DNA of 64,000 nucleotides from CAWDMC01 sp963803295 (GCA_963803295.1 CAWDMC010000016.1:62001-126000); one strand, 5' to 3'; counted from the first letter of the stretch, positions 50,733-60,314 are shown. Made by a program: numbers and translations. The notes: generated by a model not told the origin, from the sequence alone.

Positions 50733-51287
50733 ATGGATCTTAATCTTAGGGGAAAAAAGATTGCGGTTCTGGTAGCGGACCAGTATCAGGAGCTGGAAGT
50801 CTGGTATCCTCTGCTGCGATTCCGTGAGGACGGCGCCCAGACGCTCGCCATCGGTGCCGAAGCCGGGGTAACCTATCTCAGCAAGAAAGGCTATCCCGTG
50901 GTCTCCGATCTTTCCCTTAGCCAAATCAGCGGACGCGACTTCGATGCCCTGGTAATTCCTGGCGGCTGGGCCCCTGACACCTTACGTCAGGACGACCGCG
51001 TCCTTCGGCTGGTGCAGGAGATGGACGCTGCCGGGAAGCTGATTGCGGCCATCTGCCATGCCGGCTGGGTGCTGTGCTCGGCCAACGTGCTCCGCGGCAG
51101 GAAGCTGACCTGTTTTAAGGCAATCAAAGATGACGTGGTCAACGCGGGCGGACGCTATGTCGATGAAGAGGTGGTGGTGGACGGCAACCTGATCACCTCA
51201 CGCAAGCCGACCGATCTGCCGGCGTTCTGCCGCGAGGTCGCGCTCGCCTTGGGACGTCCGCTGGCGGCGGGCGTCGCCCGAAGCTAG
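50733..51287 (+). CDS. DJ-1/PfpI-family protein
   Basis: A 184-residue class I glutamine amidotransferase-like protein. It opens LNLRGKKIAVLVADQYQELE, has the Glu of the active site near YQELEVWYP, and the nucleophile elbow AAICHAGWVLCSAN with Cys at about residue 107. Family members are stress proteins, deglycases or proteases; no precise reaction can be given. GGAGGAG lies before the ATG. Confidence 0.9.
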   Translation: MDLNLRGKKIAVLVADQYQELEVWYPLLRFREDGAQTLAIGAEAGVTYLSKKGYPVVSDLSLSQISGRDFDALVIPGGWAPDTLRQDDRVLRLVQEMDAAGKLIAAICHAGWVLCSANVLRGRKLTCFKAIKDDVVNAGGRYVDEEVVVDGNLITSRKPTDLPAFCREVALALGRPLAAGVARS

Positions 51288-51400
51288 TCAGGCTAGTCGG
51301 ACCGGGTCTTCGGGGTTTTTGCCAACAACATTCGGTGCCGTTTTCGGCACCAAGCGCCGCCAAGTGCTTGGACAAGGACCCGTCAACCTATCGGCGTTAA

Positions 51401-51964
51401 CTAGTGAGTCGTCGTCGATTTAGCCGGGATTTCAATCGTATACTCGTCCAGTTCCTTGCCCGTGGCCTTCTCCGGAACAGGGCCCGAAAGCGATCTGAGG
51501 AAATTCACGATGTTCCAGCGGATGTTGTCCGGCATGCGTTTTTCCTGGGACGGCATAATCGCATTGCCCAAGCCGATGATCTTGAACAACTCTCCGTCGG
51601 TGCGTTTCTTCAGCTGGTCGGGCTTGCCGAAGTCAGGCATGTTAACGGTCAAGTTCTGGGATTGAGCGATCTCCTTCGCCAGGTCAGGCGAGCCATCGCC
51701 CTTTTCCCCGTGGCACATGGCACACTGCGTCTCAAAAACCTTCTTGCCCCGTGCTACTGACAACTCGGTGTATCGAGTCGGGTTCTTGCGGTCCCTCTCC
51801 TCGGCACTGATATTGTAGTTGTGGGGATTCGAAGGAGCCTGCGCTGTCGCCGGAACGCTGGCTGCCGGCGCCTTATCTGATTCTTGGGCTTGCCCCCCCC
51901 AGAGAAACCCGGTCATGAGCAGGGCCACAGCCAAACCCACAGCCATCGCATACTTGCTTCGCAT
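51401..51964 (-). CDS. Monoheme c-type cytochrome
   Basis: A 187-residue exported cytochrome: signal peptide (about residues 1-26, cleavage near GQA-Q), linker, then the heme domain with CAMCHGEKGDGSPDLAKE and an axial Met in AIMPSQEKRMPDN or near it. The ATG at 51964 follows AGGGGG. Two CRP-type sites stand about 144 and 166 bp upstream, as at the Mo operon. It probably serves as a periplasmic electron carrier. Confidence 0.88.
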   Translation of the reverse strand: MRSKYAMAVGLAVALLMTGFLWGGQAQESDKAPAASVPATAQAPSNPHNYNISAEERDRKNPTRYTELSVARGKKVFETQCAMCHGEKGDGSPDLAKEIAQSQNLTVNMPDFGKPDQLKKRTDGELFKIIGLGNAIMPSQEKRMPDNIRWNIVNFLRSLSGPVPEKATGKELDEYTIEIPAKSTTTH

Positions 51965-52099
51965 AATTGCCCCCTGTCCGCCGCATTGCCCAAGCCGTCG
52001 AGCCCGGCCGCGGCTCACACTTTCTCGCCAGGGGTGGGCTCTGGAGAATCTGCCATCAACCCCCGCAGTAATAGCTTTGCGCATCTCGAAGTCATTTAC

Positions 52100-52137
52100 T
52101 GTGAGTGCTATCACCTGGATGTGTGACGGCCGTCACG
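52100..52137. promoter_or_regulatory. Two CRP/FNR-type sites between cytochrome c and moaA
   Basis: TGTGA-N6-TCACC (52100-52115) and TGTGA-N6-TCACG (52122-52137), centres 22 bp apart. They are placed 144 and 166 bp before the cytochrome start and about 220-240 bp before moaA, so they may serve either or both. The rest of the 381-bp gap (51965-52345) shows only one short unsupported frame. Confidence 0.65.
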
Positions 52138-52345
52138 TTCGGGCGCGGTGACGTCGAGCAAGGTAGCGAGTCCCGCTTACGAGACCCGAGAGCCGGAGGA
52201 CCCTGACTTGCCGATACGCATCCAATCGGTTAGCATGTTGGAGCCCCAAACTGAAGCGTACCGAGAGGGATGGACGGCTGCTTTGTGGCAGGGGCACTTG
52301 CTCTCAAACTGGTCCGCAGCGGCCCACAAGATGCTGATTTGAGGC

Positions 52346-53470
52346 ATGTTTGTCTACTCGGAGATCATGATTCAGCGCGAGCAATCAAGGCAGTCTGAGG
52401 CGCCGGTTTCGGTGACAGATGTTTTCGGACGTCCGCTGCGGAGCTTGCGGCTGTCGCTCACGGACCGCTGCAATCTGCGCTGCCGTTATTGCATGCCCGA
52501 GCGGGAATATGTCTGGCTCGAGCGCAAGGAGATGCTCAGCTTCGAAGAGATCGCCAAGCTCACCGAAGTGTTCACGAAACTCGGAGTTGAGAAGGTGCGG
52601 CTTACCGGAGGAGAGCCCCTCTTGCGGCGGGACCTCGACATGCTGGTCCGGATGGTCGCCGCCAACCCGAGAGTCAACGATCTGGCGCTGACGACGAACG
52701 GGCTGCTTTTGGCCGACTACGCCAAGCCGCTGAAAGAAGCCGGCCTGCGACGCGTCACCGTGAGCCTCGACACTCTTCGCCGCGACCGATTCCAGGAACT
52801 GGCGCGGCAGGACGGCTTAGGGCGTGCTTTAGCCGGCATCGCAGCAGCTCGTGCCGCCGGATTCGACGGGATCAAGATCAATACTGTCATTATGCGCGGG
52901 CTAAACGACGACGAGATTGTCGATCTGCTGGAGTTCGGTCGTGAGGCCGGCGCCGAGGTACGGTTTATTGAGTATATGGACGTTGGCGGCGCCACAAAGT
53001 GGTCGATGGACAACGTCGTCACCTGTGCCGAGATCATCGAGAAGCTAACGCGCCACTACGGCCCGATTCGCGCGATGGATGCGCCGCCAAAGGAATCTGC
53101 GGAAATGTGCACAGGCCGCAGCCTGAGGGGGGCGGCCCCGGCAGATCGCTTCCTGCTGCCGGATGGCACGGCCTTCGGCATAATCTCTTCAACCACGCGG
53201 CCCTTCTGCGGCAGTTGCGATCGCGCCCGCCTGACGCCCGACGGCCTCTGGCTCACCTGCCTCTATGCGCGCGATGGCATCGACCTGAAGACGCCGTTGC
53301 GTAGCGGTGTTCCGCTCGAACGGATCGCGGGGATCGTTCGGGAGGCTTGGTGCGGCCGGTCCGATCGGGGAGCCGAGCAGCGTCTCCACGTCCGCTCGCG
53401 CGATATTCTCTACGGCATCGACGAATTGCGCCAGTATCCCCATCGCGAGATGCATACTCGCGGAGGATAG
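52346..53470 (+). CDS. moaA: GTP 3',8-cyclase MoaA
   Basis: A 374-residue radical-SAM enzyme that starts molybdopterin synthesis. The SAM cluster motif is CNLRCRYC, the GGE motif is VRLTGGEPLLRRD, the second cluster is FCGSCDRARLTPDGLWLTC, and the protein ends with the essential MHTRGG. The start may be 52346 or 52367; both have weak ribosome-binding sites. Together with moeA it supports use of the Mo oxidoreductase. Confidence 0.95.
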   Translation: MFVYSEIMIQREQSRQSEAPVSVTDVFGRPLRSLRLSLTDRCNLRCRYCMPEREYVWLERKEMLSFEEIAKLTEVFTKLGVEKVRLTGGEPLLRRDLDMLVRMVAANPRVNDLALTTNGLLLADYAKPLKEAGLRRVTVSLDTLRRDRFQELARQDGLGRALAGIAAARAAGFDGIKINTVIMRGLNDDEIVDLLEFGREAGAEVRFIEYMDVGGATKWSMDNVVTCAEIIEKLTRHYGPIRAMDAPPKESAEMCTGRSLRGAAPADRFLLPDGTAFGIISSTTRPFCGSCDRARLTPDGLWLTCLYARDGIDLKTPLRSGVPLERIAGIVREAWCGRSDRGAEQRLHVRSRDILYGIDELRQYPHREMHTRGG

Positions 53471-53511
53471 TTTTTCATCACCGACCACGGACACGTGCAA
53501 CGGACCTTTCT

Positions 53512-53958
53512 ATGGCTGACAAACATTTCGATCGCGATGAAGCTGAGGCGCTCCTGCCCGTGATTGGACGACACCTGGGTGAAGCAGTTGAATGGAAGCG
53601 GCTAATCGAGGAGGTCGACGCCGAGATGTCGCAGGCGGTCGCAAAGATTATGGCACTCGGCGGTTCTATTCCGCCCTCGGCTGAGTTGGGCCGCAAGAAA
53701 GCGAGCCGCGAGCAGTATCTGTCCTCATTGCAGCAGACGCTCGAAGAAATCCAACAGACGGGTTGCGTGGTGAAAGATCTCGACATGGGCCTGGTGGATT
53801 TCCCCAGCGTGCTGGACGGCAAAGAAGTGTATCTCTGCTGGAAGCTCGGCGAGAAACACATCGAGTTCTATCACGGAATGGACGAGGGCTACGCCGGGCG
53901 CAAGCCGCTGGATGAAGTCCCTGATGAGCCGTCGTTCGGAGGATCACGGCCTCAGTAA
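53512..53958 (+). CDS. DUF2203 protein
   Basis: A 148-residue protein: FDRDEAEALLPVIGRHLGEA, a helical middle, then CVVKDLDMGLVDFPSVLDGK, VYLCWKLGEKHIEFYHGMDE and GYAGRKPL. This is the DUF2203 pattern, a family of unknown function. The ATG at 53512 follows 42 bp after moaA; a longer in-frame start has no homology. Confidence 0.85.
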   Translation: MADKHFDRDEAEALLPVIGRHLGEAVEWKRLIEEVDAEMSQAVAKIMALGGSIPPSAELGRKKASREQYLSSLQQTLEEIQQTGCVVKDLDMGLVDFPSVLDGKEVYLCWKLGEKHIEFYHGMDEGYAGRKPLDEVPDEPSFGGSRPQ

Positions 53959-54097
53959 CCTGCTCCGGTTGTGAGAGCCCCGCAGGGACCACCTCGCCTA
54001 GCCCAGGCCATCGGCCCCTTAGAGTCGAAACTCCAGTCGCCCCCATCAGAATGAGCATGACCACGAGTTTTGAGGCGCCACACCACACGAGGTGTTC

Positions 54098-56260
54098 ATG
54101 AGCGATCGACCCAAGGACGATCTGGCCAAGAATGAGCTGGGAGGCGCCACGAGTTCCTACCTGCTCAGCGCGGCGCACCAGCCCGTCCAGTGGCGGATGT
54201 GGAGCAACGAGGTCTTCGAGTCGGCCCGGCGCGAGGACAAGCCCATCCTGCTCGATATCGGCGCCGTCTGGTGCCACTGGTGCCACGTGATGGATCGCGA
54301 GAGTTATGAGAACGCCGAGGTGGCCCGCGTCATCAACGAAAATTACGTGGCCGTGAAGGTGGACCGCGACGAGCGTCCTGACATCGACGCGCGCTACCAG
54401 ATGGCGGTGAGCGCCCTCACCGGACAGGGCGGCTGGCCCTTGACCGCTTTTCTTACCTCGGAAGGAAAGCCCTTTTACGGAGGCACCTATTTCCCGCCCG
54501 AGGACCACCAGGGCCGCCCAGGCATGAAGCGAGTGCTTGAGGCCATCGCCCACAATTATCGCGCTCATCGCCAGGACATCCTGGAGAGTGCCGAGAAGAT
54601 CAGCGCGGCTCTGGGCTCGGCGGAAAAGTTCGAGGCCAACGGCGCGCGCGCCGGCGTCTCGCTTGCTGGGGCCATTATCGAGAACATTCATCGTCAGTTC
54701 GATCCCTATTTCGGCGGCTTCGGCTCTCAGCCCAAATTCCCGCATCCGACCGCGCTCGACCTGATGATCGATGCTTATCTGGAGACACGTGAAGCTTGGG
54801 TGCTGAACGTGATCACTACCACCCTCGATACTATGGGACGAGGCGGCGTCTACGACCAGATCGGCGGCGGATTTCACCGTTACTCGGTTGACGAGCGCTG
54901 GATCGTGCCACACTTCGAAAAGATGTCCTACGACAACGCCGGCCTGCTGGGCAATTATCTGCGTGCGTATCAGGCCACAGGACGCGAGTTTTACCGCGAA
55001 ATCGCTGAAGGCATTCTCTCGTTCGTAGAGCAGGTGCTCTCGCATCCCGAAGGTGGTTTCTACGCCAGCCAGGATGCCGACATCAATCTTGACGACGATG
55101 GAGACTACTTCACCTGGACGCTCGAAGAGGTGAAGGCGGTGCTTGGTGAACGCGAGGCAGCCCTCGTCGCGCGCTATTACCACATCGAGCGGCAAGGCGA
55201 GATGCATCATAATCCCGCCAAAAACGTGCTCTTCATCGATCAGCGAATCGACGGTCTGGCTCTTGAGCTGAAGATGTCTGCCGAGGAAGTGCGCCAGACG
55301 CTGGCCGCTGCCCGGGCCAAGCTCCTCGAAGCGCGGTCACGCCGGCCTACACCTTTCGTCGACACCACTATCTACTCAAGTTGGAACGGGATGATGATCT
55401 CGGCCCTGCTGGACGCCTACCGCATTCTGGGCAATGAGGGAGCACGCGATCGAGCGCTCTCGACTCTCGACCTGCTGCTGGCTCAGGCGTACGATCCGGC
55501 GCGGGGCTTTGCCCATTGCATTTCGCGCGTCCCCAAAACTGAATCTGCCAGTACTCCTGGTCCGCGTTTCGATTTTCGCGTCTCGAATTTCGATATGCTC
55601 GAGGACCAGGCATTCATGGCGGCGGCTCTGATCGATGCCTTTGAAGTCACTGGTTCTCGCGCTTACTTCGATCGCGCTTTGGCCGTCGCCGACGCCGCCG
55701 TTCGCCGTTTCTGGGATGACTCGGCGGGCGGCTTCTTCGACACGGCGAAAGAGTCCTCGGAACGTCAGGGGGCGCTCACCCTTGCTCGCAAGCCTTTCCA
55801 GGATTCGCCCACTCCTTCCGGCAACTCCGTGGGGGCGGCGGTGCTCGACCGGCTCGCCTACCTGGCTGACCGGCCGGATCTTCGCGATCGCGCCGAAGCG
55901 ATCCTCAATCTCTTCAGCTCGAAAGCGGCCGATTACGGACTCTACGCCGCGAGCTTCGGCCTCGCGCTCGTGCGCCACTTCCGGCCGTCGGTCGACGTCG
56001 TAGTGGTCGGGCCCGCTGGGGACGAACGCACGCGTGCCCTGCTGCGTTCCGCCCATCAAGCACCGAAGGCCGGCAAGCACGTGTTGTACTTCGCGCCTGA
56101 CGGCTTAGAGGCGAGTTCCCTTCCCGCCGGACTCTCGGCGACCCTTCCCCACTTGGCGCACCTGGGGATGGAGGGCGATCCCATTGCCTTGGTCTGCGTG
56201 GGGACCGCATGTCGTCCGCCGGTGAGTACACCTGAGGCACTTGCGGAAGCCTTGAAATAG
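54098..56260 (+). CDS. Thioredoxin-domain protein (DUF255, YyaL type)
   Basis: A 720-residue protein. The N-terminal DUF255 thioredoxin-like domain has QPVQWRMWSNEVFESARRED, the WCHWCHVMDRESYEN motif and GQGGWPLTAFLTSEGKPFYG. An alpha/alpha-toroid (glycosidase-like) domain follows (YDQIGGGFHRYSVDERWIVP, HFEKMSYDNAGLL), as in spermatogenesis-associated protein 20 homologues. Role unknown. The GTG at 54092 is an alternative start. Confidence 0.92.
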   Translation: MSDRPKDDLAKNELGGATSSYLLSAAHQPVQWRMWSNEVFESARREDKPILLDIGAVWCHWCHVMDRESYENAEVARVINENYVAVKVDRDERPDIDARYQMAVSALTGQGGWPLTAFLTSEGKPFYGGTYFPPEDHQGRPGMKRVLEAIAHNYRAHRQDILESAEKISAALGSAEKFEANGARAGVSLAGAIIENIHRQFDPYFGGFGSQPKFPHPTALDLMIDAYLETREAWVLNVITTTLDTMGRGGVYDQIGGGFHRYSVDERWIVPHFEKMSYDNAGLLGNYLRAYQATGREFYREIAEGILSFVEQVLSHPEGGFYASQDADINLDDDGDYFTWTLEEVKAVLGEREAALVARYYHIERQGEMHHNPAKNVLFIDQRIDGLALELKMSAEEVRQTLAAARAKLLEARSRRPTPFVDTTIYSSWNGMMISALLDAYRILGNEGARDRALSTLDLLLAQAYDPARGFAHCISRVPKTESASTPGPRFDFRVSNFDMLEDQAFMAAALIDAFEVTGSRAYFDRALAVADAAVRRFWDDSAGGFFDTAKESSERQGALTLARKPFQDSPTPSGNSVGAAVLDRLAYLADRPDLRDRAEAILNLFSSKAADYGLYAASFGLALVRHFRPSVDVVVVGPAGDERTRALLRSAHQAPKAGKHVLYFAPDGLEASSLPAGLSATLPHLAHLGMEGDPIALVCVGTACRPPVSTPEALAEALK

Positions 56261-56287
56261 AACAAGAATTAGCACGAGACCTCGACT

Positions 56288-56620
56288 ATGCGCGCGGTCA
56301 GTAACAGCTCGCCTTTATCCAATCTTGCAGTCATCGGACAGCTCGTTCTTCTCGGGTCGCAATTCTCGGAAGTGTGGATACGCTCCGCTGTCCTCGACGA
56401 ATTGAACGACCACCCCGATCCTCCCGCTCTTGCGGCCATTCACACTTTTTCATTGCGCCGTCCCTTGAAGCGAAAGTGCTCTCCATCGCTGGAGAGTAGT
56501 CGACGGCAATTTATCTTTGGGAACATGGCCCCATGCTCCAAAGGAGGCCGCAACTTGCGGAAGGTTGGAGCAGGTTGTAGACTGAATGTCACACTTAGTT
56601 TTGCTGAATTTCGAAAATAG
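56288..56620 (+). pseudogene. PIN-domain (DUF3368) toxin stub
   Basis: The first 52 residues (MRAVSNSSPLSNLAVIGQLV, then FSEVWIRSAVLDELNDHPDP) match the start of DUF3368 PIN toxins with the first catalytic Asp replaced by Ser/Asn-type residues. After AALAAI (about 56443) the sequence leaves the family and runs to a chance stop. No antitoxin gene is beside it. Confidence 0.55.
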
Positions 56621-56631
56621 GGAGTAAACCA

Positions 56632-58026
56632 ATGTTGCCTCCGATTCGCAGCGAATGGGTCCGAAAGCGCACAGGACCTGTGGTTACGCAGATGCATTAC
56701 GCCCGCCAAGGTGTGCTCACCGAGGAGATGGAGTTTGTGGCGCGGCGCGAACATCTGGAACCCGAATTCGTGCGCAGCGAGGTGGCTCGCGGCCGCATGA
56801 TCATCCCGGCCAATATCCGCCACGTGGAACTCGAACCCATGGCTATCGGAGTGGCCGCGAAATGCAAGATCAACGCGAACATCGGCAATTCGCCCACCAC
56901 TTCGAGCATTCCCGAAGAAGTGGAGAAACTCGAAACGTCGGTGAAGCATGGTGCAGACACGGTGATGGATCTCTCGACCGGAGGCAGTATCCACGAAACG
57001 CGCGAGGCGATCCTGCGCTCGAGCCCGGTGCCGATCGGCACGGTGCCGATTTATGAAGGCCTCAGCCGGGTGAAATCGGTGAAGGATCTCTCCATCTCCG
57101 TCATGCTGGAGGTCATCGAAGAGCAGGCGGCGCAGGGCGTGGATTACATGACTATTCACGCGGGGGTGCTGCGCGCCCACATTCCCCTGGTGCGAAACCG
57201 GATCACAGGAATTGTCAGCCGCGGCGGCTCCATTCTGGCGCACTGGATGGTGGAAAACCACCGCGAGAATTTCCTTTACGAGCACTTCGAGGAGATCTGC
57301 AAGATTTTCCAGAAGTACGACGTCTCTTTCTCGCTAGGCGACGGCCTGCGCCCTGGTTCGCTCGCCGATGCCAGTGACGATGCCCAATTCGCCGAACTCA
57401 AGACGCTGGGCGAGCTAACGCGAAAGGCCTGGGAATACGACGTGCAAGTGATGATTGAAGGTCCGGGCCACATCCCCATGGATCAGATTAAGCTGCAGGT
57501 GGATAAGGAAAGGGAACTGTGCGACGAGGCGCCCTTTTATACCCTGGGGCCGCTGGTTACTGATATCGCTCCGGGCTACGATCACATTACCTCGGCTATC
57601 GGCGCGGCCATGATCGGCTGGTATGGCGCTTCCATGCTCTGCTATGTCACGCCCAAGGAACACCTGGGACTGCCCAACAAGGAGGACGTACACCAGGGGA
57701 TCATCGCCTATAAGATCGCCGCCCACGCCGCCGATGTGGCGCGGCACCGCCCAGGCGCCCGCGATCGCGACGATGCGCTCTCCTATGCCAGGTTCCTGTT
57801 TGACTGGAACAAACAGTTCGAGCTTTCACTCGATCCCGAGACCGCGCGCAGCATGCATGACGAGACGCTGTCTGACGAATATTACAAGGAAGCTAAGTAC
57901 TGCTCGATGTGCGGTCCCAAGTTCTGCTCCATGAACATGACCCAGAACCTGGAAAAGCATCTTGGACTCGATCAATCCCAGCGTGAGCAGAAGTTTGCGG
58001 ACCTGCTGGTGAAGGTACAAGCGTAG
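56632..58026 (+). CDS. thiC: Phosphomethylpyrimidine synthase ThiC
   Basis: A 464-residue radical-SAM enzyme making the thiamine pyrimidine from AIR. It has VAAKCKINANIGNSPTTSSI, MDLSTGGSIHETREAIL, GTVPIYEG, and the C-terminal cluster motif CSMCGPKFCSM. AGGGAG lies ahead of the ATG. I see no TPP riboswitch in the leader. Length matches the shorter ThiC class. Confidence 0.95.
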   Translation: MLPPIRSEWVRKRTGPVVTQMHYARQGVLTEEMEFVARREHLEPEFVRSEVARGRMIIPANIRHVELEPMAIGVAAKCKINANIGNSPTTSSIPEEVEKLETSVKHGADTVMDLSTGGSIHETREAILRSSPVPIGTVPIYEGLSRVKSVKDLSISVMLEVIEEQAAQGVDYMTIHAGVLRAHIPLVRNRITGIVSRGGSILAHWMVENHRENFLYEHFEEICKIFQKYDVSFSLGDGLRPGSLADASDDAQFAELKTLGELTRKAWEYDVQVMIEGPGHIPMDQIKLQVDKERELCDEAPFYTLGPLVTDIAPGYDHITSAIGAAMIGWYGASMLCYVTPKEHLGLPNKEDVHQGIIAYKIAAHAADVARHRPGARDRDDALSYARFLFDWNKQFELSLDPETARSMHDETLSDEYYKEAKYCSMCGPKFCSMNMTQNLEKHLGLDQSQREQKFADLLVKVQA

Positions 58027-58137
58027 ATGAGGTTCAATGAGCTGGTGCGAATGCTGGAAAAAGAGGGCTTCAGTCTCATAAGAGAAAATGATAGACCTCA
58101 AATACTCGCTGGTTATCGAAGCGACCGAAGACCCTAA
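58027..58137 (+). pseudogene. HicA toxin stub
   Basis: ATG at 58027, directly after the thiC stop, reads MRFNELVRMLEKEGFSLIRE, the first helix of HicA mRNA-interferase toxins. The catalytic His (G-S-H) region is missing: the frame runs into the hicB gene and stops at 58137. A deletion has therefore removed about two thirds of hicA. Confidence 0.65.
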
Positions 58138-58339
58138 CTTCTTCGGCTTCTACTCACCGGACCTCGAAGGATTCACAGGTGTCGGCAACTCGATCGAGGA
58201 CTGCCTCTATAAGGCACGATGGGGTATGGAGGAACATTTGAACTTACTCCACGAGCAGGGCTTCCCTGTGCCGCCACCATCGGCCTCGGAACTGGAAGTA
58301 ACCATTCGGAATGCAAGTCCGGTGACTTCGGTGGCCTGA
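58088..58339 (+). CDS. HicB-like antitoxin
   Basis: An 83-residue protein with the HicB pseudo-RNase H fold: KYSLVIEATEDPNFFGFYSP, DLEGFTGVGNSIEDCLYKAR and EEHLNLLHEQGFPVPPPS. No C-terminal DNA-binding domain is visible. Its start overlaps the hicA stub. With the toxin lost, it is an orphan antitoxin. Confidence 0.75.
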   Translation: MIDLKYSLVIEATEDPNFFGFYSPDLEGFTGVGNSIEDCLYKARWGMEEHLNLLHEQGFPVPPPSASELEVTIRNASPVTSVA

Positions 58340-58517
58340 CTGAGCTTATTCGTTTGTGCTGCCCTTTGGGGCGGCACCTGCCGGCCTAAAGCCCGGCGCT
58401 ACAAGACGCCCGTTCTTCAGGAAGTCCGTGGACTGACTGCCGTGCCCCCGACGCTTCATCCGGATTCGACACAGGTTTCATCCTCTGTTCCAGCACACAC
58501 AGGTAGAAGGAGATTCC

Positions 58518-59543
58518 ATGCCAAGAGTCGCATCGAACCGGCGAAAGCTCTCGCCCACTAATCTGCTTGAGACCGCTCAAGCCCATCAGCGATCGGCTCC
58601 CCTGGGGGCCGCAATCGAGCTGGACCTTTTCACTGCTATCGCCGAGGGTTACCGCAAAGTGCCAGATCTGGCCAGGCGGTGCGGGGCGGCCGAGCGTGGT
58701 GTGCGCATTTTGGCCGACTATCTCGTGCTCACCGGACTTGTTACCAAGAGGGATCACAGCTATGCGCTTACCCCTGACTCCGCGGTTTTCCTCGACCGCC
58801 GTTCCGCCGGGTACCTGGGATCGGCGGCGGGATTTCTAAGTTCCGCTTTGATGGCGGACGTCTACAAAACCGTCCCTGCGGCTGTGCGGAAGGGCGGCAC
58901 CGTCCTGGGTGAGCACGGTTCGCTCCTGCCCCAGAATCCCATTTGGGTGGAGCATGCCCGCGCCATGGCTCCCATGCTGGCGATGCCCGCTGAGCTGCTG
59001 GCCACCATGCTTGAAGCGGAAGCGAAGGCGCCTTGGAAGGTGCTGGATATTGGCGCCGGCCATGGCCTTTTCGGGATCACGCTGGCGAAACGTAACCCCA
59101 AGGCGGAGATTGTCGCCCTTGACTGGGATAACGTGCTCCAAGTCGCTCGTGAGAACGCGCGCGAGGCCGGTGTCGAATCGCGCTACCATACGATTTCCGG
59201 CGACGCCTTTCAGTCTGAGCTCGGCAGCGGCTACGATCTCGTTCTGATTACCAACTTTCTGCACCACTTCAGTAAGTCACAATGTGAGACCCTGCTCGGA
59301 CGCGTGTATTCAGCGCTCGCCGACGAAGGACGCGCCGTGGTTTTCGATTTCGTCCCTGACGACAGCCGCGTCTCGCCTGCTCCTTCGGCTGCCTTTGCCC
59401 TCACCATGCTGGTGACCACTCCGGAAGGGGATGCCTACACCTTCGCCGAGTACGAGCAGATTTTCCGCGGGGCCGGCTTCAACGGGGTGGAACAACGTCC
59501 GCTGCCACCCGCCCGGGAACAGGTGATCATCGCTTACAGATAG
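58518..59543 (+). CDS. SAM-dependent O-methyltransferase-like protein
   Basis: A 341-residue protein with an N-terminal winged-helix dimerisation domain (about 10-90: LLETAQAHQRSAPLGAAIEL) and a class I SAM domain with VLDIGAGHGLFGITLAKRNP, LITNFLHHFSKSQCETLL and the acidic VFDFVPDD. Resembles bacteriochlorophyll and plant-type O-methyltransferases; substrate unknown. AAGGAG precedes the ATG. A second methyltransferase follows. Confidence 0.88.
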   Translation: MPRVASNRRKLSPTNLLETAQAHQRSAPLGAAIELDLFTAIAEGYRKVPDLARRCGAAERGVRILADYLVLTGLVTKRDHSYALTPDSAVFLDRRSAGYLGSAAGFLSSALMADVYKTVPAAVRKGGTVLGEHGSLLPQNPIWVEHARAMAPMLAMPAELLATMLEAEAKAPWKVLDIGAGHGLFGITLAKRNPKAEIVALDWDNVLQVARENAREAGVESRYHTISGDAFQSELGSGYDLVLITNFLHHFSKSQCETLLGRVYSALADEGRAVVFDFVPDDSRVSPAPSAAFALTMLVTTPEGDAYTFAEYEQIFRGAGFNGVEQRPLPPAREQVIIAYR

Positions 59544-59627
59544 CACCAGTCTTACGCCCGCCTGAGCACCTCACGGTCGCCCGGATGGGAGCCGGTGAGG
59601 ACCCCATGAGGACTGATTGAGGAGACG

Positions 59628-60314
59628 ATGCAACCATCCGAACAAGTGCGAGAGGAATTCAACCGCTGGGCCACGGCCGGTCGCGGCGCCGAAATGGAGG
59701 ACAGCCACCGCCCGATCACCGATCCGACAATCAAGCTGATGCAGATTCAGCCCGCCGACCGGGTGCTCGATGTGGGCTGCGGCACTGGCTGGCTCTGCCG
59801 CCAAATGGCGGGCATCGCGAGTGAAGGCGAAGTCGCAGGAATTGATCTCTCCGATGAGATGATCGCCCAGGCGCGAAGATCGGCTGCCGCTTTTCCAAAC
59901 CTGCAGTTTTATATCGGCGGCGCCGAGCAGATTCCGTGTCCCCGCAACTACTTCACCAAAGTCATCAGCGTAGAATCCGCATACTATTGGCTCCGTCCTG
60001 CAGGGGGCCTAAGCGAGATCTTCAGGGTACTCAAGCCCCATGGCTCTGCCTGGATTCTCATTAACTTCTATCGCGACAATCCTTACTGCCATCAATGGGC
60101 GCGGGAGCTCAAGGTTCCGGTGACGCTCCTGTCCGCACCAGAATGGTCGACGTTGTTCGAGGGCGCAGGTTTCACCGAAGTCAATCATCGGCGCATTCCT
60201 GACCGCAGTCCGTCACCCGAGGTCTACAACGGCCGCTGGTTCCGCGATGCAGACGAGATGCGCAGATTCAAAGAAGAAGGTGCGCTGCTGATAACCGGGA
60301 TCAGGCCTTATTGA
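59628..60314 (+). CDS. Class I SAM-dependent methyltransferase
   Basis: A 228-residue protein: VLDVGCGTGWLCRQMAGIAS (SAM loop), GIDLSDEMIAQARRSA, then SVESAYYWLRPAGGLSEIFR, the ubiquinone/menaquinone-type methyltransferase pattern. Acceptor unknown. It lies 84 bp after the other methyltransferase on the same strand; GAGGAG precedes the ATG. Confidence 0.9.
   Translation: MQPSEQVREEFNRWATAGRGAEMEDSHRPITDPTIKLMQIQPADRVLDVGCGTGWLCRQMAGIASEGEVAGIDLSDEMIAQARRSAAAFPNLQFYIGGAEQIPCPRNYFTKVISVESAYYWLRPAGGLSEIFRVLKPHGSAWILINFYRDNPYCHQWARELKVPVTLLSAPEWSTLFEGAGFTEVNHRRIPDRSPSPEVYNGRWFRDADEMRRFKEEGALLITGIRPY

Noticed and set aside
52138..52345. Molybdenum-cofactor riboswitch or a 64-codon gene before moaA
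   Set aside because: No recognisable conserved core or paired elements for the riboswitch; the frame has no family match and a weak GTG-type start.
53666..55210. 514-codon minus-strand frame
   Set aside because: Antisense shadow of the thioredoxin-domain and DUF2203 genes, which have clear family motifs on the plus strand.
56444..56631. TPP riboswitch before thiC
   Set aside because: The leader lacks the conserved CTGAGA and ACCTGATCTGG-type segments.
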